A stretch of 64,000 bases of DNA from assembly GCA_947387575.1 (NCBI GenBank), contig CANDOC010000003.1, forward strand, positions 248,001-312,000, in the 5' to 3' direction. The position numbers and the translations under genes are program-made. Shown piece after piece: positions 27,937-36,914 of this stretch. Each line of letters begins with the position of its first letter. The stretch's first letter is position 1. Below the pieces are notes generated by a model, which worked only from the letters and a program-made list of their open reading frames with translations, ran no database searches and was not told the origin of the DNA. This DNA is from Spongorhabdus nitratireducens (lineage in GTDB: Bacteria > Pseudomonadota > Gammaproteobacteria > Pseudomonadales > Endozoicomonadaceae).

Positions 27937-29943
27937 GTGACCCGACTCAATGACCGTCAGGCTCAGGCCGTAAAATATATTGATACTCCTCTGCTGGTTC
28001 TCGCCGGTGCAGGCAGTGGTAAAACCAGTGTAATCACCCAGAAAATTGCTTATCTGGTAGAGACCTGTGGTATCAGTGCCCGCAATATTGTTGCTGTGAC
28101 CTTTACCAACAAAGCCGCGCGGGAGATGAAGGAACGTGTCGGCAAGCTGATAAAGGGCAAGGCTTCACACGGACTGACTGTCTCTACCTTTCACAACCTT
28201 GGGCTGAACATTATCCGCAGGGAGCACAAGATACTGGGCTTCAAGCCGGGCTTTTCCATCTTTGATCAGCAGGATGCCGCCACGCTGATTGGCGAACTGA
28301 TGAGCAAGGAGCTGGGAGAGGATGACGATACCGTTGATACCGTCCAGCATATTATTTCCAACTGGAAAAACGACCTGGTTACACCGGAGCAGGCGCTGCA
28401 GCAAGCCAGACAGGATACCGAGGTACTGGCAGCCCGGGTATATATTCATTACAACCGGATTCTGAAAGCTTACAACGCGGTCGATTTTGATGATTTGATC
28501 CTGATACCAGCACTTCTATTCCAGCAGTACCCGGAAGTGCTGAAAAAATGGCGCCAGAAGATTCGTTATATGCTGGTCGACGAATATCAGGACACCAATG
28601 CCAGTCAGTACCTGCTGGTAAAAATGCTGGTTGGTGATTCCGGCAAGCTGACTGTTGTAGGCGACGACGACCAATCAATTTATGCCTGGCGTGGTGCCCG
28701 CCCGGAAAACCTGGCCATGTTGAAAGAAGACTTCCCGGGTCTGAGAGTCATCAAGCTGGAGCAAAATTACCGATCCACCAGCCGGATTCTGAAAGCTGCC
28801 AATACTCTGATTGCCAATAACCCTCACGTGTTTGAGAAAAAGCTCTGGAGTGAGCTCGGCATGGGCGATGAGATCCGGGTTATCCGTTGCAGAAATGAAG
28901 ATGCAGAGTGTGACCGGGTTGCAACCGAAATCATGACTCATCGTTTGAAGCACGATACTCACTACAAGGACTATGCCATTCTCTATCGCGGCAACCACCA
29001 GTCACGGTTGCTGGAAGTGAAGCTGCAACAGTTCCAGATTCCCTATCATATTACTGGCGGTACCTCGTTCTTCTCCCGCGCCGAAGTGAAAGATATGATG
29101 GCTTACCTGAAGCTGCTGGTGAATCCTGATGATGACAATGCGTTCCTGCGTATCGTAAATACTCCCAAGCGGGAAATCGGCCCTGCTACTTTGGAGAAGC
29201 TGGGTGGTTATGCCAACGAGCGTCATATCAGTCTGTTTCAGGCTTGTGGCGAGTTGGGGCTGGAACAATGGTTGGGAGAACGACATATTGAAAAACTGCG
29301 TCGCTTCACCAGCTGGATTGAAAATGTCACTCGCCTCTGTCAGACCGAAGATCCCATCGCTGCCGTTAAAGAGATGATTGACGACAGCGGTTATGAAGCC
29401 TGGTTGTATCAGACCGTTTCATCTGCCGCTGCAGCAGAGAAGCGCATGGCCAATATCTGGCTGCTGGTTGAGTCACTGGAACAGACGCTGCAGCGTGGTG
29501 ATGAAGACGATACGATTGAAGATGCCATCAGTCGTCTGGTACTGCGCGATATGCTGGATCGTCAGGCCGAAGAAGATGATGCCGACCGGGTGCAGTTGCT
29601 GACACTGCATGCATCGAAAGGTCTGGAGTATCCGCATGTCTTTATGGTGGGAATGGAAGAGGAACTGTTACCTCACCGCACCAGCATTGAAGAAGACAAT
29701 ATCGAAGAAGAGCGTCGACTGACGTATGTGGGAATTACCCGGGCTCGCAAATCTCTGGTTATGACCCTGGCAGGTCAGCGTAAACAATATGGTGAAATGC
29801 AGGACACTCAGCCCAGCCGGTTTATTGATGAGCTGCCTCAGGAAGACCTGGTACTTGAAGGTATGGGCGAACCCGTATCCAGGGAACAGCAGGTTGCACG
29901 TGGACGGGATGCTTTGGCTATGTTGCGCAATCAGTTGAATTGA
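27937..29943 (+). CDS. rep: ATP-dependent DNA helicase Rep
   Basis: The protein has 668 residues, against 673 in E. coli. Superfamily 1 motifs are complete: AGAGSGKT at residues 23-30, AVTFTNKAAREMKERV, LLVDEYQDTN, VGDDDQSIYAWRGA, KLEQNYRS, TLHASKGLEYP and ERRLTYVGITRA. The QYKDYAILYRGNHQSR-like region and NTPKREIGPATL mark it as Rep rather than UvrD or PcrA. It is a 3'-5' helicase that clears proteins ahead of replication forks. The start is GTG 27937, giving MTRLNDRQAQAV, the same N-terminus as other Rep proteins. Confidence 0.96.
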   Translation: MTRLNDRQAQAVKYIDTPLLVLAGAGSGKTSVITQKIAYLVETCGISARNIVAVTFTNKAAREMKERVGKLIKGKASHGLTVSTFHNLGLNIIRREHKILGFKPGFSIFDQQDAATLIGELMSKELGEDDDTVDTVQHIISNWKNDLVTPEQALQQARQDTEVLAARVYIHYNRILKAYNAVDFDDLILIPALLFQQYPEVLKKWRQKIRYMLVDEYQDTNASQYLLVKMLVGDSGKLTVVGDDDQSIYAWRGARPENLAMLKEDFPGLRVIKLEQNYRSTSRILKAANTLIANNPHVFEKKLWSELGMGDEIRVIRCRNEDAECDRVATEIMTHRLKHDTHYKDYAILYRGNHQSRLLEVKLQQFQIPYHITGGTSFFSRAEVKDMMAYLKLLVNPDDDNAFLRIVNTPKREIGPATLEKLGGYANERHISLFQACGELGLEQWLGERHIEKLRRFTSWIENVTRLCQTEDPIAAVKEMIDDSGYEAWLYQTVSSAAAAEKRMANIWLLVESLEQTLQRGDEDDTIEDAISRLVLRDMLDRQAEEDDADRVQLLTLHASKGLEYPHVFMVGMEEELLPHRTSIEEDNIEEERRLTYVGITRARKSLVMTLAGQRKQYGEMQDTQPSRFIDELPQEDLVLEGMGEPVSREQQVARGRDALAMLRNQLN

Positions 29944-29976
29944 TTATTTTTTAATCGAGTGCCATAGCAAATATCA

Positions 29977-30045
29977 CAGGGCGGCTTTGCAGAAGGCCGC
30001 TTTGAAGAACGCTTTGAAGAAGGCCTTGAAGAAAAAGTCGCCCTG
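29977..30045 (+). repeat. 12-bp tandem repeat inside an inverted repeat after rep
   Basis: Three and a half units of about GAAGAAGGCCTT (29992-30033: GAAGGCCGCTTT, GAAGAACGCTTT, GAAGAAGGCCTT, GAAGAA) lie between CAGGGCG (29977-29983) and CGCCCTG (30039-30045). The arms could pair in RNA around the repeats. It separates rep from rlmI and may act as a terminator-like or spacer structure. A TTG-started frame through it would encode a lysine/leucine-rich peptide but lacks a ribosome-binding site. Confidence 0.55.
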
Positions 30046-30101
30046 TTTACCCGGACTCCTTATAATCCCCCGCCTTTCATTTTTTACACAGGGTTTTACC
30101 C

Positions 30102-31295
30102 ATGTCACTGCCTGTACTGCGTCTGAACAAAAATGCAGACCGCCGCCTCAAGGCCGGCCATATCTGGATTTACAGCAACGAAATCGATAACAAGGTAACT
30201 CCGCTGACTGCACTTCAGCCGGGTGATCAGGCCGTTATCGAAAACAACACCGGTAAGGCACTGGGTATTGCCAGCATCAACCCACAGACCTTGATCTGTG
30301 GTCGCCTGATCAGCCGTGATATCCGCAAACCGCTGGATGTTTCATTGCTGGTTCACCGCATCAAGATTGCTTTGGGCTTGCGCCAGCAGTGCTTTGACAA
30401 GCCTTTTTACCGACTGGTATTTGGTGACAGTGACCTGTTGCCAGGACTGGTAGTTGACCGTTTTGGTGACTATCTGGTGGTGCAGATTGCAACCGCCGGT
30501 ATGGAAGCACTGAAAGATGAAATCGTTGCAGCACTGGTCAAGGTTCTGAAACCTATCGGTGTGCTGCTGCGCAACGATGGCAATATGCGTCAGCTGGAAA
30601 GCCTGCCTGAGTATGTTGAAGTTGCCTATGGCGATGTACCGGAAGTTGTTGAACTGGAAGAGAACGGCGTCAAGTTCCTGGCTCCGCTGCATACTGGCCA
30701 GAAAACCGGCTGGTTCTATGATCACCGCCCGGGTCGCCAGCGTCTGCAGCATTACTCCAAAGACAAGCGTGTACTGGATGTATTCAGCTATATCGGTGGC
30801 TGGGGTGTTCAGGCTGCTGCCGCGGGTGCCAGTGAGGTCATCTGTCTCGACAGTTCCGGTCAGGCGCTGGATCTGGCAGAACAGAGTGCTGAACTGAACG
30901 GTGTACGTGATAACTTCCAGACCATGGAAGGCGATGCCTTTGAAGGTCTGCGCCAACTGCGTGATGCCGGTGAACAGTTTGATGTAGTTGTGGTTGATCC
31001 GCCTGCTTTTATCAAACGTAAAAAGGATATCGCCAAGGGCGAACAGGCTTATCGCCGGATTAATGAGCTGGCAATGCGCCTGCTGGGTCGTGAAGGCTTA
31101 CTGGTATCAGCCTCCTGCTCTATGCATCTGCAGCGTGACCGACTGGTTGACCTGCTGCGTGCCGGCAGCCGTCACCTGGATCGTAATCTGCAGGTGTTTG
31201 AACAAACTCATCAGGGTGCTGACCATCCGATCCATCCGGCTATTCCGGAAACTGAATATATCAAATCGCTGTTTGCCCGGGTTTATATGCAGTAA
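30102..31295 (+). CDS. rlmI: 23S rRNA (cytosine-C5) methyltransferase RlmI
   Basis: The protein has 397 residues. An N-terminal PUA domain (KNADRRLKAGHIWIYSNEI) is followed by an RlmK/RlmI-type middle and a Rossmann methyltransferase with a SAM-binding VLDVFSYIGGWGVQAAA, DPPAFIKRKKD and the catalytic cysteine region LLVSASCSMHL. This is the YccW family, which makes m5C1962 in 23S rRNA. It forms its own unit, with a strong shared terminator at its end. Confidence 0.93.
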   Translation: MSLPVLRLNKNADRRLKAGHIWIYSNEIDNKVTPLTALQPGDQAVIENNTGKALGIASINPQTLICGRLISRDIRKPLDVSLLVHRIKIALGLRQQCFDKPFYRLVFGDSDLLPGLVVDRFGDYLVVQIATAGMEALKDEIVAALVKVLKPIGVLLRNDGNMRQLESLPEYVEVAYGDVPEVVELEENGVKFLAPLHTGQKTGWFYDHRPGRQRLQHYSKDKRVLDVFSYIGGWGVQAAAAGASEVICLDSSGQALDLAEQSAELNGVRDNFQTMEGDAFEGLRQLRDAGEQFDVVVVDPPAFIKRKKDIAKGEQAYRRINELAMRLLGREGLLVSASCSMHLQRDRLVDLLRAGSRHLDRNLQVFEQTHQGADHPIHPAIPETEYIKSLFARVYMQ

Positions 31296-31316
31296 CAACG
31301 ACCCTGACAATCACAT

Positions 31317-31348
31317 AAAAAAGGCCGTGAAATATCACGGCCTTTTTG
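31317..31348. terminator. Bidirectional terminator between rlmI and the HAD phosphatase gene
   Basis: AAAAAAGGCCGTGA (31317-31330) pairs with TCACGGCCTTTTT (31335-31347) around AATA, with A and T runs on both sides. Confidence 0.95.
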
Positions 31349-31363
31349 TATGTATATTCACCA

Positions 31364-32020
31364 TTAACGCAGACTGATAATTTCCCAGCCCCGATCCTGC
31401 GCAATCGCTTCAAGCTTCTGATCCGGATCTACAACAATCGGATAAGTCACCTTTTCGAGCAGCGGCACATCATTGTGTGAGTCACTGTAGAAGTAGCTGT
31501 CTGTCAGGTCATGTTGAGGGTTTTGTTGCAACCACTGGTCAAGCCGGGTCACTTTGCCTTGCTGATATGTGGGAACACCAACATATTGACCGGTATAACG
31601 CCCGTCTTTGATCTCCGCATCAATGGCCAGCATATGGTCGATGCCAAACTCAGCTACAATCGGCCCGGTGATAAAACCATTGGTAGCAGTAATGACCAGC
31701 AAGGTATCACCTTTTTGTTGATGGTGAGCTATCAACGCTTTGGCTTTCTCCAGCATGATCGGGCGGATTTTTTCTGCCATAAATGACTGGTGCCAGCCGG
31801 CAAGAGTCTCCATATCATTCGCCGCCAGCGGAGCCAGACAAAACTGCAGGTATGCATCAATGTCCAATGCTCCGCGTTCATACTGACCATAGAACTTTTC
31901 ATTGCCTTCACGATAGGCCTGCACATCGACCAGTTCATGTTCAGTCAGAAATTTACCCCAGAGGTAATCGCTGTCGCCCGCGATCAGGGTATTGTCCAGA
32001 TCAAAGATTGCCAGTGCCAT
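31364..32020 (-). CDS. HAD-IB family hydrolase, phosphoserine-phosphatase-like
   Basis: The protein has 218 residues. HAD motif I is FDLDNTL with nucleophile Asp7 and Asp9, motif II is VITATNG, and motif IV is YSDSHNDVPLLE. The cap is the small C1 helical type of the SerB-like HAD-IB subfamily. The gene is divergent from rppH, and a HAD-IB gene next to rppH and ptsP is a recurrent arrangement in pseudomonads and relatives. The true substrate is unknown, as many members are broad-range phosphatases. Confidence 0.85.
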   Translation of the reverse strand: MALAIFDLDNTLIAGDSDYLWGKFLTEHELVDVQAYREGNEKFYGQYERGALDIDAYLQFCLAPLAANDMETLAGWHQSFMAEKIRPIMLEKAKALIAHHQQKGDTLLVITATNGFITGPIVAEFGIDHMLAIDAEIKDGRYTGQYVGVPTYQQGKVTRLDQWLQQNPQHDLTDSYFYSDSHNDVPLLEKVTYPIVVDPDQKLEAIAQDRGWEIISLR

Positions 32021-32139
32021 GACTTCTCCGGATCACTGTTGTTATTCGTTAAGAACCATTCTACACGATGGATGTTTGAGAATGCCTCCGTTTATGGAAC
32101 AATCCCCTCTAATGACAAATTTTTAGAGTGGCTGCACGT

Positions 32140-32652
32140 GTGATTGATGCAGATGGATTCAGACCTAATGTCGGTATTATTTTGACCAATGATCAGGGGC
32201 AGGTGTTATGGGCTCGCCGGATCGGACAGGACTCATGGCAGTTTCCCCAGGGGGGCATCAACGATGGAGAAACACCGGAAGAGGCAATGTACCGTGAGCT
32301 CCATGAAGAGATAGGGCTTGAGCCGGAGGATGTCACGATCCTCTCCTGTACCCGTGGCTGGCTTCGCTACCGGTTACCCCGGCGGCTTATCAGGCGTAAC
32401 CAGTCACCGGTTTGCGTCGGCCAGAAACAGAAATGGTTTCTGCTGCGACTCACTAGTGAAGACGAGCGCATCAGCGTTGACCATTCATCCAGCCCTGAAT
32501 TTGATGGCTGGCGCTGGGTCAGTTACTGGTTTCCGCTGGGACAGGTTGTTCCTTTCAAACGTGATGTCTATCGCCGGGCACTGAAAGAACTGGCGCCACG
32601 GTTAAACCCTGCAACGGCTTTAAACCCTTCAAATACCAGCTACGCCAGTTAG
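32140..32652 (+). CDS. rppH: RNA pyrophosphohydrolase RppH
   Basis: The protein has 170 residues. The N-terminus [15 protein letters not shown] matches that of E. coli RppH from its first residue, so GTG 32140 is preferred over GTG 32128; GAGTGG 6-8 nt upstream also fits. The Nudix box runs from [12 protein letters not shown] through [10 protein letters not shown]. Further RppH-specific segments are [21 protein letters not shown] and [14 protein letters not shown]. It removes pyrophosphate from 5'-triphosphate mRNAs and so triggers RNase E decay. It is followed by ptsP on the same strand. Confidence 0.95.
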   Translation: MIDADGFRPNVGIILTNDQGQVLWARRIGQDSWQFPQGGINDGETPEEAMYRELHEEIGLEPEDVTILSCTRGWLRYRLPRRLIRRNQSPVCVGQKQKWFLLRLTSEDERISVDHSSSPEFDGWRWVSYWFPLGQVVPFKRDVYRRALKELAPRLNPATALNPSNTSYAS

Positions 32653-32907
32653 CTTCAAAGCCTGTCATTTTGACTCTGCCCTGACAAAACCCGGTTTACT
32701 GACCGGGTCTCCACACTCTCAAAAGATGCCTGTAACCAAAGAAAAACAGCATGAAATCTGCGGTGATACCTTTACATCCTGCCGCAGGTAGTGAATGCTG
32801 TATGTTGCTGAAACTGATATAAACAAAGAAACTACAATTAGCCGGGGTCGATGTTTACTCTTTCATAACCGCCCCCAGGTAAACCATTTTGTCAGACTGA
32901 CACGTTT

Positions 32908-35187
32908 ATGCTGAATATTCTGCGCGCAATCGTCCAGGAAGTGAGCGCGGCACGGGACTTACCGGTCGCTCTGGATATTATTGTGCGTCGTGTCAAAGAA
33001 GCGATGCAGACAGCCGTTTGCTCGGTCTACCTCTACGACAAGGAAACCAGCCGCTACACCCTGATGGCAACCGAGGGTTTGAACAAGGCGGCTGAAGGTA
33101 AGGTCACGCTCGGCCGCTCGGAAGGCCTGATCGGTCAGGTCGGTCTGCGGGAAGAGCCTATTAACCTGCATGATGCTGCCACCCATCCCAAGTTCAGCTA
33201 TATCAAGGAAACCGGTGAAGAGTCCTTTCACGCCTTCCTTGGTGTCCCCATCATTCACCACCGACGACTACTCGGTGTTGTGGTTGTTCAGGGCGAGGAT
33301 ATTCGCCGCTTTGATGAACATGAAGAAGCGTTCCTTGTTACCCTGACGGCACAACTGGCAGGTCTGATTGCTCATGCTGAAGCCACAGGCGCATTAAAGA
33401 AATCTGCAGACGAACATCCACAGGCTGCTCGATTCAATGGCGTTGCCGGTGCGCCCGGTGTGGCTATTGGTCAAGCTGTCCCCTTTATTCCCTGTGCCGA
33501 ACTGGATGCGATTCAGGATCGTCAGGCCCAGGATATCAAGGTAGAACTGGAGCTGTTTGATCTGGCGCTGGATGCGGTTCGGGTCGAACTGAAAGAAACT
33601 GCAGCCAAACTGGATGACCGCATCCGGCCGGAAGAGAAAGCCCTGTTTGATGCTTATCTGCGGATGCTGGATGACGACGCGCTGGGTAAGGAAATTCGGG
33701 ACCGAATAAAACAGGGGCATTGGGTTCAGGGCGCACTGCGTCAAGTTATCTCCGAGCATGTGGCCCAGTTTGAAATGATGGATGACCCGTATCTGCGTGA
33801 ACGGGCCATGGATATCAAGGATCTCGGGCGGAGAATTCTCGCCAGCCTGCTACAGAAAGATCCTCCCAAAATAGAGTATCCACCGAATACCATTCTGGTC
33901 AGTGAGGAACTGAGTGCCACCATGCTGGGGCAGGTTCCACAGGAACAGCTGGCGGGCCTGGTTTCCGTCAACGGTTCCAGTAACTCTCACGTTGCCATTC
34001 TTGCCCGGGCTATGGGGATTCCAACGGTTATGGGTGCGATGGAGCTTCCCTATACCCATATTGGCGGACGGGAAGTGATTGTCGACGGTAACCTGGGACT
34101 GGTTTATACCTCGGCTCCTCCCGAACTTCTGAACAATTACCGGGAAGTTGTTGAGGAAGAGAAGCAGTTCAAAGTTGGACTGGAAGCACTTCGTGACGAA
34201 CCCTGCATTACACCGGACAACTATCGTCTACCGCTCTGGGTTAATACCGGGCTGATGACCGATACTGTACGTTCACTGGATCGTGGTGCTGAAGGTGTGG
34301 GCCTGTACCGTACAGAAGTCCCCTTTATGATCCGCGAATGCTTTCCCAGTGAAGCAGAGCAACAACAGATCTATCGCCAGCAGCTGGAAGCGTTCGCACC
34401 ACGTCCGGTCACGATGCGAACACTGGATATCGGCGGCGACAAATCATTGTCGTATTTCCCGATTCGGGAAGAGAATCCGTTTCTGGGGTGGCGTGGTATT
34501 CGGGTAACCCTGGATCACCCGGAAATATTTTTGGTACAGGTTCGAGCAATGCTGAAAGCCAGTGCCGGTCTCGATAACCTGCGTATCATGCTGCCACTGA
34601 TTACCAGCCCATCTGAAGTTGAAGATGCCCTGCACCTGATACACCGGGCTCACTATGAGGTACTGGCCGAAGGGCTTCAGGTTACCTTGCCACCTGTTGG
34701 AGTAATGATCGAAGTACCGGCTGCGGTTTATCAGGCACGTGAACTGGCCAAGTTGGTTGATTTTCTATCCATTGGCAGTAATGACCTGACCCAATATCTT
34801 CTGGCGGTAGACCGCAATAATCCCAGAGTGGCTGATCTCTACCATCAGTTCCACCCGGCAGTATTAACAGCACTACAACAGGTTGTTCAAGCGGGTCATG
34901 CCGAGGGCAAACCGGTTGGAATCTGTGGTGAAATGGCCGGTGATCCGGCTGCCGCAATTCTGTTAATGGCAATGGGCTTCGATGTGCTCTCCATGAATGC
35001 CACCAACCTTCTGCGAGTAAAGTGGGCGCTCAGAAACATTACGCTGGATAGAGCCAAAGAAATTCTTGAAGATGTAATGAAGATGGATAATGCTTGGGTT
35101 ATTCACAGTACGGTGGAGCTGGGCCTGAAGAAAGCGGGCCTGGGTCAAATAATGAGCAGTCGCAGTAAACAGCTGGAAGGGAAGTAA
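32908..35187 (+). CDS. ptsP: Phosphoenolpyruvate-protein phosphotransferase of the nitrogen PTS (EI-Ntr)
   Basis: The protein has 759 residues. An N-terminal GAF domain (about 1-155, AVCSVYLYDKETSRYTL) distinguishes EI-Ntr from the sugar-PTS enzyme I. Next comes the HPr-binding/phosphohistidine domain, with the active His in SSNSHVAILARAMG. The C-terminal TIM barrel shows GVGLYRTEVPFM, MRTLDIGGDK and the catalytic Cys in KPVGICGEMAGDP. It passes phosphate from PEP to NPr and EIIA-Ntr and so signals nitrogen and carbon status; in gamma-proteobacteria the GAF domain senses glutamine and 2-oxoglutarate. It follows rppH by 255 bp. Confidence 0.96.
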   Translation: MLNILRAIVQEVSAARDLPVALDIIVRRVKEAMQTAVCSVYLYDKETSRYTLMATEGLNKAAEGKVTLGRSEGLIGQVGLREEPINLHDAATHPKFSYIKETGEESFHAFLGVPIIHHRRLLGVVVVQGEDIRRFDEHEEAFLVTLTAQLAGLIAHAEATGALKKSADEHPQAARFNGVAGAPGVAIGQAVPFIPCAELDAIQDRQAQDIKVELELFDLALDAVRVELKETAAKLDDRIRPEEKALFDAYLRMLDDDALGKEIRDRIKQGHWVQGALRQVISEHVAQFEMMDDPYLRERAMDIKDLGRRILASLLQKDPPKIEYPPNTILVSEELSATMLGQVPQEQLAGLVSVNGSSNSHVAILARAMGIPTVMGAMELPYTHIGGREVIVDGNLGLVYTSAPPELLNNYREVVEEEKQFKVGLEALRDEPCITPDNYRLPLWVNTGLMTDTVRSLDRGAEGVGLYRTEVPFMIRECFPSEAEQQQIYRQQLEAFAPRPVTMRTLDIGGDKSLSYFPIREENPFLGWRGIRVTLDHPEIFLVQVRAMLKASAGLDNLRIMLPLITSPSEVEDALHLIHRAHYEVLAEGLQVTLPPVGVMIEVPAAVYQARELAKLVDFLSIGSNDLTQYLLAVDRNNPRVADLYHQFHPAVLTALQQVVQAGHAEGKPVGICGEMAGDPAAAILLMAMGFDVLSMNATNLLRVKWALRNITLDRAKEILEDVMKMDNAWVIHSTVELGLKKAGLGQIMSSRSKQLEGK

Positions 35188-35209
35188 AAATTTCTGCTGA
35201 CGTCCAGAG

Positions 35210-35971
35210 TCAGGAGAAGTCATCCAGCTCCAACTTGAACCGAATCAGCTTCATCATTGCTTCCAGCTTTCCCCCATCAGTTGTACACACACCACAGAAC
35301 CCCTGAAGATCTGCAAGCTCGCACTGTTCAGCACTTTTATCAAAGTAATAAACCTGACCAGGCCCTGGAACAACGCGGGTCTGATTCGCTGAAAACAGCC
35401 CACCATCAACCACAGACCATGGCTCTATAGTATCTTCAAAAAAACGATCCTCCCCTTCAATGCCAAAAGGTCTGGAAACATATACAGACTGTGGGAGCTC
35501 ATTAAACTCATAGTCCTGAGCGAAGGCTTTTGGAATATTGCTGAGTTTTGATCCTTGGTGATAATTAAACAGGTGTGTTCGCTGTTTGATATAAGAGAGG
35601 TCGTCTATATAGCTTCCGCGTCCCATCTGATCAGGATCAACGAGCTGCAAAAAGTAACCACTCAGAAAGGGCCGGATAGTATCCTCAATCGTCGCAGTCG
35701 GCTTATCTGTGATAATGACAAGGTTCACTCCCGTTCCGAGTGTCGAGCTCAGCACCTTTTTCTCTGCAAGAATATGCAGCAATTTAGACATTTCGGGAGA
35801 GTGAAGGAGATATACCTCCTGAGCTACATTACGCGACGCAGCGGCAGCCCCCATCCTTCGGCCGGATATTTGCTTTACATACAAGTTGGCTTTTGGAGCA
35901 CCTGATGGAGCGTTACCGGCTACAGCCGGATGTATCATTGAGTTAAGAGTGAAAATCAGCACCATATTCAT
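35210..35971 (-). CDS. Uncharacterised secreted protein
   Basis: I do not recognise this 253-residue protein. A short hydrophobic N-terminus (MNMVLIFTLNSMIHPAVAG) looks like a signal peptide. The body has an alpha/beta pattern with YLLHSPEMSKLLHILAEKK and GTGVNLVIITDKP, and three C-terminal cysteines (QCELADLQGFCGVC). GGAG lies about 10 nt before ATG 35971. It is downstream of the NRDE gene (33-bp gap, same strand), so the two may form an operon, and it converges with ptsP with only 22 bp between the ends. Confidence 0.6.
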   Translation of the reverse strand: MNMVLIFTLNSMIHPAVAGNAPSGAPKANLYVKQISGRRMGAAAASRNVAQEVYLLHSPEMSKLLHILAEKKVLSSTLGTGVNLVIITDKPTATIEDTIRPFLSGYFLQLVDPDQMGRGSYIDDLSYIKQRTHLFNYHQGSKLSNIPKAFAQDYEFNELPQSVYVSRPFGIEGEDRFFEDTIEPWSVVDGGLFSANQTRVVPGPGQVYYFDKSAEQCELADLQGFCGVCTTDGGKLEAMMKLIRFKLELDDFS

Positions 35972-36004
35972 GATACAACCGCTCCATCCCAGGCAAAAAC
36001 AGGT

Positions 36005-36775
36005 TCACAGCATGTTATTGCTTAACCGTATCTGGGTCTCAACATTAGTTGTTATTTCATTCTGAATATAGTGCCTTTCGTACCAGCTGAGTTCATTTTC
36101 TTTATCCAGTTCAATAACTGTTGTCGTCCTTGTTCCATAGTCATCAGAAGTAATAAAAATGGAGCTCAGCAGCCTTTCCCTCTCAACTCCCACACCAGTA
36201 GACGGCAGTTCCTGATCATCAGCCTGGCGGGGATCATTCATAACCTTCACCCACTCACCAACTGATAATGGCTGACAGATTGAAGCCTCAAGACTCTTCC
36301 TCAATTTTTTTGCCTTGGGCCATGGAGTATCCAATAAATGATTGGTTAACACATACATACCAGGCTGAAGCCGGGTTATGCCTTGCTTGCCTCTGTTTGA
36401 GTAGTAATAAAGCCCTGTATGATCTGCCAGCAGCAGGTTAAACCCGGAAAAGTCATCGGCATGCCGGTTGATTGCTTCAAGGTACTCCCGGGCATCGCTA
36501 TCGCCGCATAAAAAGTTACTGACCAATTCTCCTCGAGATCGCTTGCCTGCAATGAGTGGCACTTCCCGGTAATTGGTAACAGCTGCAAACCGTCCTTTTC
36601 TGGAAACACCCAGCCAGCTGCCACCGGCTAGCAGATCCTTGCCCCCGAAGACATCCTGATTGTCGTCCCAAAAGTGCCCTTTCTCTGTAGGGCGGGCATA
36701 AAACTCATCACGGTTGGCAACCATCAGAAAAGGCGTTTCTGAATCCGGCTCCCAGCGAATACCTATAAGGCACAT
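36005..36775 (-). CDS. NRDE (TANGO2-like) family protein
   Basis: The protein has 256 residues and starts MCLIGIRW, with the N-terminal Cys2 exposed after Met removal as in Ntn-type hydrolases. The family signature NRDEFYARPT, then GGSWLGVSRKGRFAAVTNYR, identifies the NRDE/TANGO2 family. In animals TANGO2 affects haem and lipid handling; the bacterial role is not established. The likely downstream partner is the secreted orphan at 35210. No promoter motif stands out in the 100 bp upstream. Confidence 0.88.
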   Translation of the reverse strand: MCLIGIRWEPDSETPFLMVANRDEFYARPTEKGHFWDDNQDVFGGKDLLAGGSWLGVSRKGRFAAVTNYREVPLIAGKRSRGELVSNFLCGDSDAREYLEAINRHADDFSGFNLLLADHTGLYYYSNRGKQGITRLQPGMYVLTNHLLDTPWPKAKKLRKSLEASICQPLSVGEWVKVMNDPRQADDQELPSTGVGVERERLLSSIFITSDDYGTRTTTVIELDKENELSWYERHYIQNEITTNVETQIRLSNNML

Positions 36776-36858
36776 TCAACGTTTCCCTTATATATCTTTT
36801 CTATTGATTAGGAATACGGTACATGAAACAAATGGATTCAGAAAAATGGTTTTTACCT

Positions 36859-36888
36859 AAAAAAAAGCCGGATCACTTATGATCCGGC
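36859..36888 (-). terminator. Terminator of ppk1
   Basis: On the minus strand GCCGGATCA (from 36888) pairs with TGATCCGGC around a 4-nt loop and is followed by eight T. It lies 27 bp after the ppk1 stop. Confidence 0.93.
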
Positions 36889-36914
36889 CCTGAACTACTC
36901 AGAAAATGCAGGCG

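Noticed and set aside
29987-30190. Small lysine-rich protein encoded across the 12-bp repeats
   Set aside because: TTG start without ribosome-binding site, overlaps the rlmI start, and composition is explained by the repeat.
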